Shown here in pieces: positions 58,629 to 64,000 of a stretch of 64,000 bases of DNA (positions are counted from its first letter, which is position 1; every line of letters begins with the position of its first letter). This stretch comes from Actinotignum urinale DSM 15805 (GTDB lineage: Bacteria > Actinomycetota > Actinomycetes > Actinomycetales > Actinomycetaceae): contig NZ_ATUY01000002.1 of the NCBI RefSeq assembly GCF_000420445.1, positions 1-64,000 on the forward strand, given 5' to 3'. The translations under genes were made by a program, and so were the position numbers. The notes under the pieces are model-generated. The model did not search any database. It had not been told where the DNA came from and saw only the letters and a list, made by a program, of their open reading frames with translations.

Positions 58629-59192
58629 ATGTTTGATGTGAAAACGTTTGATTTAGCAAAGTTTATTTCTGGGTGTACCCAGGAAACGCGGTTTGTTGAT
58701 GTGTGTAAGGATAGGGCGCTTTTAGCCCGCCTAGATTATGTGCGGTCTAAATTGCGTGAAGATACTCCGAAAACCACTTATGTGGGTGGGACAAGCCTGG
58801 AAAAAGAATTCAAAGCCTTGCAGGATAAGTTGAAAGATTCGTGGCTTCGCGTGGAAATCTCCGCTCCATCCATACATAAATATACGGCGTTCGTGCGCGC
58901 TTTCTGTGAAGAAAACGGGATAGACTACGATAATATCGTGGCTCAGGGGGAAGGAATTCCAGAAGAATACGCGGAAGAATACGCGGCGGCTTTCCTTTTA
59001 GATGCAATGGTTTTCCCGAAACTATCCTCACGTGAACAGGTGCGTCAATTTTTGGATGCGATCGGGAGCGTCCAGGAAAGAAGCCTTTTAACGACGGCAG
59101 AAGAAGCCGTATCAACTTCGCTAGCGTCCCTTGGCCCCGATTCGGTTTTTTGGCGCATGCCCTCACCCGCCCAGAATGGGGAGGAATCCTAG
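58629..59192 (+). CDS. Tail assembly chaperone, short form (G-like)
   Basis: This 187-residue protein lies between tail tube and tape measure. Near the end it carries the slippery stretch CGGTTTTTTGG at 59143-59153, where a -1 shift would continue into the downstream frame. Short and long chaperones coat the tape measure during tail assembly in siphophages. Confidence 0.82.
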   Translation: MFDVKTFDLAKFISGCTQETRFVDVCKDRALLARLDYVRSKLREDTPKTTYVGGTSLEKEFKALQDKLKDSWLRVEISAPSIHKYTAFVRAFCEENGIDYDNIVAQGEGIPEEYAEEYAAAFLLDAMVFPKLSSREQVRQFLDAIGSVQERSLLTTAEEAVSTSLASLGPDSVFWRMPSPAQNGEES

Positions 59193-59491
59193 CAGGCCTT
59201 CAAGCCGCGCAAACATATAAGGTTCGCCCCACAAAGTGGTTTAATACGGCGTGGGATGGATTGTGGAGCGAGGTGGATAAACGCTTGGCGGAAGCCGTGA
59301 TTGTTTATGAAAAATCTTTGTGTGGCGGGTGTGGCCATTCTTTGCTTCGCACGGGCGAAAAGTTTATTGAAGGACATTTGACGGTAAAAGAACATTGGTG
59401 TGAAGGATGCGTCCAGTTGGGCAGATACCGGCGGGCACACCCGAATCCGCCAGAGGGCTTATCTGCGTATGTAGTAGATGATGGGAAATAA
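59144..59491 (+). CDS. Tail assembly chaperone extension (GT-like), reached by -1 frameshift
   Basis: The -1 frame is open from the slippery site, overlaps the end of the G-like gene and reads AHALTRPEWGGILAG, then TKWFNTAWDGLW and a zinc ribbon (CGGCGHS, later CEGCV). No ribosome site precedes any ATG or GTG, so it is most likely made only as a fusion with the upstream protein. The cysteine pairs are unusual for this family but known in actinophages. Confidence 0.75.
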   Translation, partial: GFLAHALTRPEWGGILAGLQAAQTYKVRPTKWFNTAWDGLWSEVDKRLAEAVIVYEKSLCGGCGHSLLRTGEKFIEGHLTVKEHWCEGCVQLGRYRRAHPNPPEGLSAYVVDDGK

Positions 59492-59506
59492 GACAGGAGA
59501 TGGATA

Positions 59507-62500
59507 GTGGCAGGGGAAAATCGTAATATTAACGTGACCATTTCGGCTAAAGTCGATGGGTACAAGAAGGCGTTAGGTGAGGCCGGGTCTGCCACTTCTT
59601 CCCTCATTTCCCGTCAATCCGCGTTGGACAAAGCCTCGAATAAAACGTGGGCGGGGTTAGGGAAGGCAGCGAAAACAGCTGGCGTGGTTGCCGGTAACGT
59701 CCTTAATGCGACGGTAGCTGCGTCTATCGGGCTGGGAAAACAAGTTGCTCAAGTGGGTGTTTCCTATAATGGGTTGCAACAAAACAGTCGCGCAGCTCTT
59801 TCTGCCATGCTGGGCGGTCTAGAAGCAGCGAATAAGCAGATGGATAAACTCGACGAGTTCGCAACAAAATCTCCGTTCAGTAAAGACATTTTCATCACAG
59901 CACAGCAACAAATGCTTGCGTTTGGGTATGAAGCGGAAAAAGTCCTGCCCACTTTGGATGCTATTCAAAACGCGGTTGCGGCGTCTGGCGGTAACGGGCA
60001 AATGGTTGGCGATGTCGCGTTCGTCCTTGCACAAATAAAATCCGCGGGTAAAATCACCGGCCAGGATCTCATGCAGCTTGGACAGCGCGGCATCAACGCG
60101 GCTGAGCTTATCGGCAGCGCGATGGGTAAAACAGGCACGGAAATTCGGGAAAGTATCACGAAAGGCACCTTAGGCGCTGATGTGGCATTGGACGCCCTCG
60201 CACAATCTATGGGCGCGAAATATGCGGGTGCTACCACGAAAATTAAAGAACAGTTTGGTGGGGCGGTTGACCGTGTAAAGGCGGCTAGGCGTGACATGTC
60301 CGCGGCTCTCATGGAACCGCTGGTTTCTAAGTCTGGTGGGGGCATGCTAGTTGGCGTTACGAACCAGGTGGCTGACGTTATTCGCGTGGTGCAACGCAAA
60401 CTCGTTGAAGCGCGTCCCTTAATTGGGGAAGCCTGGCAGAAAGTCATGGCCCCGTTGAATGAAAAACTCCTTATCGTCCAAAAGGCTATCGAAAAAATTG
60501 ATTTGTGGAAAGTCGCTGATGGGCTAAAAAGCCTTTCTGGGTATGGAGCTCCCCTGGCTGGGGTGGCCGCGTCGCTTTCCGCGATGGGAGCTAACAGTAT
60601 CTTGCTTTCCCGGTTGGGGCTTGCAGTGAACCCGCTAACGGCGGGGCTGGGTGCACTTGTTTTAGCGTCCCCACAAGCCCGGCAAGCACTAATGGGGGTT
60701 GTGCGGGCTTGCCAGCCCCTTATTCCTATTTTTGCGAATGTTGCGCGGATGTTGGGTGACTTGGTTAACCGTGTAGTGGTGGCGGCGTCTCCAGCGATTG
60801 AGGCTTTCGGGCGTATCCTCGTGGAGGTAGGCAGGGCTGTAGGTAGTATTGCTCAGGCAATTCTTCCGATTGTGTCCACTGTGATTCCCCCGTTGGTCAC
60901 CGTGTTTTCCGCACTGGCTAATGCGGTGGCTAGCATTCCCAGCCCTATCTTGCAGGCTGTGGCAACATTCGTGTTGCTGAAATCCCCGCTCACCTCCATG
61001 GGCGGGGTAATAAAAACAGCTATCGAGGGGTTCACGGCTTTGCGGGGTGCCGGGTTTGGGCTCGCTACAACCTTCCAGGTTCTGGCGGCGAACAGTCCCG
61101 TGCCCGCAATTTCTAGCTTAGGGAAAGCCTCGTTGCAGGCTGGTGGCGTCATGTCCCGGCTGGGCGGTTTAGCGGCAACAGTGTTTTCGCCCCTTGGCTT
61201 AGCAGTAGGTAGCGCGGCCGCCGCTTTCACTCTGCTAAGTAAAGCCCAGGAGCGGGACGCGGAAAAATCACGGAAAACCGCGGCGGCAGCGAAAGCAGCA
61301 ACGCAAGAAATTATTGGATACTCTGGGGCTCTTACGAAGCTGGGAGCGGTTAAAATTGGTGAAGTCTGGAAAGATGACACTACCGTAAACGCCCTCAAAA
61401 AATATGGGCTCACGCTGGAGCAAGTCGCCCTCATGGCATCTCGTGGAACAAAAGGGATGCGAGAGTTTGAAGATACCGTGAACTCTATTGATCCCAATTT
61501 TAAATACGACATGGGGAGACCGTGGACGGATGCTGCGCGTACTATGGGGGCTTTCCAGAACATGCGGAAAAGTGTCGAGAAAGCCCGCAAGGAGCAAGAA
61601 GCGCAAAAGAAAGCTAGTGATGCTAGTGGCGAATCCGCGCGTCGTGAAGCCTCTGCGGTAGACGCCGCGAAAAACGCATACGATAGGAAACGCCAAGCCA
61701 TGCGTTCCTCTATCGATGTTGCGTTTGCGTTGCAGGATGCCGTGAAATCCGTCAACGACGCGCTAAATAACGGGGGAACTATTGCCTTCGATGCCTCTGG
61801 GGCCGTGGATATTACAGGCAGTAGCCGAGGGCTTCTAGAATCGTTGTCTCAAATTGCGTCCGCGCAAGAACGGGTTTTAACGAACATGCGTGAACAGGAC
61901 GCGTCACAAGCTGACATTAACGCTAAGATTGGTGATTTTAATCAGGCTTGGGTGGGTGCCCTTGCCCCTTTGGGGTTGACGGATGCCCAGTTGCAACAGG
62001 TGAAAATGCAGGTTGGGGCGATCTCGTCCATGTCCTCCCAAGTGATCACGATTGATGTGAACACTGCGGAAGGGCAAGCAACGCTGAATAATTTCCTGAC
62101 AACAATTAGGAATGACCACTCGGGGATACTCACTATCGATGCGAACAATAACCCGGCTATAGAGAAGCTGGCGTTGTCTTTGGGCGCGGTAAAAAGCGAG
62201 ACAGGGATTATCACCCTAGACGCCAACAACCACCCAGCCGAAGCCGCGATGCTAGCACTCATGGGGGATATTAATTCTAAGGAAGGTCGCGTGAAAATCA
62301 CGGCCAACCCGGATGAAGCCCTCGCACGGGCACAAAAAACTGTGGCCGATATCGAAAAAAACAATCCGAAACTGCCCGTAGGGGTAAGAGACGAAACACG
62401 AGAGCCAATACAGGCGATACGGAACTGGATTCGCTCACAGTCTGTGACTATCCCGGTGGGTGTGGAACAGGCACGTGCCACGGGCGGGGCTATCTATCCA

Positions 62501-62827
62501 GTGAAAGGATATATGGCGGGGGGAGCCGTCTACGGAGTGGGACATTCCACCGCGGACAAGATTCCTGCTCGTCTTTCAGGTGGTGAGCATGTGTTGTCTG
62601 CTAAGGACGTGAGAGCGGCGGGGGGACAAAACGCGGTGTATGCCTGGCGTGCATCCTTGCATAAAAACCCGGCTAATTCTTCGCCAAGCTTCAGCTTCCC
62701 TGAAGGCTTCCATCTGGAGGGCGCACATATCACGGGAACGATCGGTATAGATGGCCAGTTGATTGATGGCAGGATTACTGCCAGGCTTCAAGCGCATCGC
62801 CGGGCAGTTCAACTTGTAGGAGGCTAA
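59507..62827 (+). CDS. Tape measure protein
   Basis: This 1106-residue protein sets tail length. The N-terminal part is helical and includes the conserved segment QMLAFGYEAEKVLPTLDAIQ to GKITGQDLMQLGQRGINAAE of TMP families; the middle has hydrophobic helices (about 360-530), and a coiled coil RKEQEAQKKASDASGESARR follows. The end repeats D/TIDANNxPA (about 850-920). GTG 59507 follows CAGGAGA. Confidence 0.93.
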   Translation: MAGENRNINVTISAKVDGYKKALGEAGSATSSLISRQSALDKASNKTWAGLGKAAKTAGVVAGNVLNATVAASIGLGKQVAQVGVSYNGLQQNSRAALSAMLGGLEAANKQMDKLDEFATKSPFSKDIFITAQQQMLAFGYEAEKVLPTLDAIQNAVAASGGNGQMVGDVAFVLAQIKSAGKITGQDLMQLGQRGINAAELIGSAMGKTGTEIRESITKGTLGADVALDALAQSMGAKYAGATTKIKEQFGGAVDRVKAARRDMSAALMEPLVSKSGGGMLVGVTNQVADVIRVVQRKLVEARPLIGEAWQKVMAPLNEKLLIVQKAIEKIDLWKVADGLKSLSGYGAPLAGVAASLSAMGANSILLSRLGLAVNPLTAGLGALVLASPQARQALMGVVRACQPLIPIFANVARMLGDLVNRVVVAASPAIEAFGRILVEVGRAVGSIAQAILPIVSTVIPPLVTVFSALANAVASIPSPILQAVATFVLLKSPLTSMGGVIKTAIEGFTALRGAGFGLATTFQVLAANSPVPAISSLGKASLQAGGVMSRLGGLAATVFSPLGLAVGSAAAAFTLLSKAQERDAEKSRKTAAAAKAATQEIIGYSGALTKLGAVKIGEVWKDDTTVNALKKYGLTLEQVALMASRGTKGMREFEDTVNSIDPNFKYDMGRPWTDAARTMGAFQNMRKSVEKARKEQEAQKKASDASGESARREASAVDAAKNAYDRKRQAMRSSIDVAFALQDAVKSVNDALNNGGTIAFDASGAVDITGSSRGLLESLSQIASAQERVLTNMREQDASQADINAKIGDFNQAWVGALAPLGLTDAQLQQVKMQVGAISSMSSQVITIDVNTAEGQATLNNFLTTIRNDHSGILTIDANNNPAIEKLALSLGAVKSETGIITLDANNHPAEAAMLALMGDINSKEGRVKITANPDEALARAQKTVADIEKNNPKLPVGVRDETREPIQAIRNWIRSQSVTIPVGVEQARATGGAIYPVKGYMAGGAVYGVGHSTADKIPARLSGGEHVLSAKDVRAAGGQNAVYAWRASLHKNPANSSPSFSFPEGFHLEGAHITGTIGIDGQLIDGRITARLQAHRRAVQLVGG

Positions 62828-63316
62828 ATGGCTAGTGAATTTATGACGAAAGCCGGGAAAGTAATCCCTTTCGACTGGGTAGCCCCCCACAGTGTCGATA
62901 ACGGCCTGCAAGTGAAAACCGTATACCCCATAGGGGCACGCTACCCGGTTGTTCGGGCGTTCACCGCTCAAGCGGGAGCCTTTAAGCTCACCGCACATAT
63001 CGACGCTACCCACACTGATATGTTTCTGGACATGCTGGAATCTGGTGTGCCTATCGGCATCACACACGAAGACTGCACCATTCCCGGATGTGATGTTCCG
63101 AAAGAACAGTGGGCGTGGGTAACCAATGCGTCCAGGCAAACATTGGGAGGGGTCACGCAAGCCCGTAACGTTTGGAGGCTTGACTGTACCCCCTCAAACC
63201 CGGACACGGTCGCCTCCGTACCCAAAGTAACATGGGGTAACTATCCGCCGTTCAGGTGGGAAATCCTAACGGGCATGAAATGGAAAGAAGTAAAAAATGG
63301 TGTCAACCAACAATAA
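62828..63316 (+). CDS. Distal tail protein
   Basis: This 162-residue protein starts directly behind the tape measure stop. It has a beta-sandwich look with two Cys in HEDCTIPGCDVPKEQWAWV and a Trp-rich end (PPFRWEILTGMKW). The place after the tape measure is that of the distal tail/baseplate hub. Its stop overlaps the next start by 20 bases. Confidence 0.72.
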   Translation: MASEFMTKAGKVIPFDWVAPHSVDNGLQVKTVYPIGARYPVVRAFTAQAGAFKLTAHIDATHTDMFLDMLESGVPIGITHEDCTIPGCDVPKEQWAWVTNASRQTLGGVTQARNVWRLDCTPSNPDTVASVPKVTWGNYPPFRWEILTGMKWKEVKNGVNQQ

Positions 63317-64000
63317 GTATTTACGTATCGAGGCAGGTTTGAAGGTGCGGAATACGAACCGGGAGGAAAAACTATTCCCTCTCCTACCGGGTTCGCGTAT
63401 CGCCTACAAGGCACTCGAAAACGGGCTAGCCGACTATGTGCTAGATGTGACCATTCCCCGCACGGTTGACGGGAAAACGGTCATCCCGAGCATCCCTAGC
63501 GATTGGTTTGCCTGTTGCGGTCAAACCGGGGCGATTGTATGGAAAATCCAGTCGTTTACGGACTCGGTTACGGTACAGTCCCCGTGGTGTGACCTGGAAA
63601 CATGGGAGGCAGACGAAACGGCTCTCAAACTATCCGGGCATGGGGTGCTCTCCCGCCTGCAACGCCGCAAACTTGCCTACCCGACACAACAATCCCGGTC
63701 GCTACCGTGCTCCAGCCTGGTTGAAACAATAGTGCGTCAACACAATATTCCGTTTTCGGTTTCCCAAGGCGTGGGTGTAAACCAGGTGCCAGAAAAATGG
63801 GTGGCCGGCACAGACCCTGCAAAAAACGTTATTGAACTGTTGGAGGCCTCTCAATGTGTGCTTCGCTGTGACTCGTATGGGGCGATACTGAAAAAAGCCC
63901 CTCAGGTTGAAACACCAGACATATATCTCACTGATGGGGACGATGGCACGCTTGTTGATGTACCTGTCTCGTTTAGCAAACTTGAGGTGCCTAACCATGT
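63297..64000 (+). CDS. Minor tail (baseplate) protein, partial
   Basis: From ATG 63297 the frame is open to the window end (234 codons). It contains VLDVTIPRTVDGKTVIPSIP, SPWCDLETWEAD and DPAKNVIELLEASQCVLRCD, in the manner of the minor tail proteins that follow the distal tail gene in siphophages. The rest of the phage (fibres, lysis, integrase) should lie beyond. Confidence 0.7.
   Translation, partial: MVSTNNKYLRIEAGLKVRNTNREEKLFPLLPGSRIAYKALENGLADYVLDVTIPRTVDGKTVIPSIPSDWFACCGQTGAIVWKIQSFTDSVTVQSPWCDLETWEADETALKLSGHGVLSRLQRRKLAYPTQQSRSLPCSSLVETIVRQHNIPFSVSQGVGVNQVPEKWVAGTDPAKNVIELLEASQCVLRCDSYGAILKKAPQVETPDIYLTDGDDGTLVDVPVSFSKLEVPNH

Overview
The window comes from a chromosome of a medium-GC actinobacterium. 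A family such as the Actinomycetaceae would fit, but I cannot name a species. Support comes from the block gpm / phoU / senX3-regX3 / carD / cysS / rlmB, a LytR_C-type membrane protein, a DtxR-like iron box and many factor-type hairpin terminators. The host genes are flanked by two stretches of phage DNA, one ruined and one apparently intact.

Region 1 (1-7.8 kb) starts with the sortase-anchored end of a surface protein and a VbhA-Fic antitoxin/toxin pair. A 3' fragment of a tRNA-Thr gene at about 1929-1969 (a likely att scar) opens a phage graveyard. It holds a truncated helix-turn-helix gene, a MuF head protein ending in an EndoU-like toxin with an immunity gene, a single ORF welded from scaffold, tail-terminator and portal pieces, a frameshifted second MuF gene, an inverted broken EndoU toxin with its immunity gene, a CdiA-type nuclease cassette and a terminase fragment. 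At least two phage structural modules have been shuffled here.

Region 2 (7.8-35.0 kb) is host: a GNAT enzyme, a pyridoxal-kinase-type enzyme, a methionine-synthase-like gene behind a Met-rich leader peptide, adhE, an MFS exporter, ddaH next to an amino-acid permease, gpm, a three-gene iron-siderophore importer under a DtxR-like box, phoU and the phosphate two-component system senX3-regX3, carD, cysS, rlmB, an unrecognised membrane protein, a LytR_C protein and an NCS2 nucleobase permease.

Region 3 (35.05 kb to the end) is a long siphophage-type prophage that runs past the window. Its left end carries no integrase. Instead there are four tandem leftward operons of the same design, each with its own TTGAC(T/C) promoter: a 25-33 residue membrane peptide, a 55-60 residue membrane protein that overlaps the next gene, and a roughly 75 residue helix-turn-helix protein ending in a nearly invariant RGWLP(E/Q)TIDEWNKNRPG block. 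This array is the most unusual thing in the window. Next come a repressor/Cro switch with three operators, early genes (excisionase-like HTH, Cas4/RecB-like nuclease, prim-pol/D5 helicase with iteron-like repeats behind it, VRR-NUC nuclease, SNF2 helicase), a candidate structured RNA, an HNH gene, terminase, portal, MuF with a collapsed toxin domain and a retained immunity gene, scaffold, capsid, connectors, tail tube, frameshifted tail chaperones, tape measure and distal tail genes. No lysis genes or integrase are seen; they would lie beyond 64 kb.

All calls are from reading the sequence; no database search was possible.
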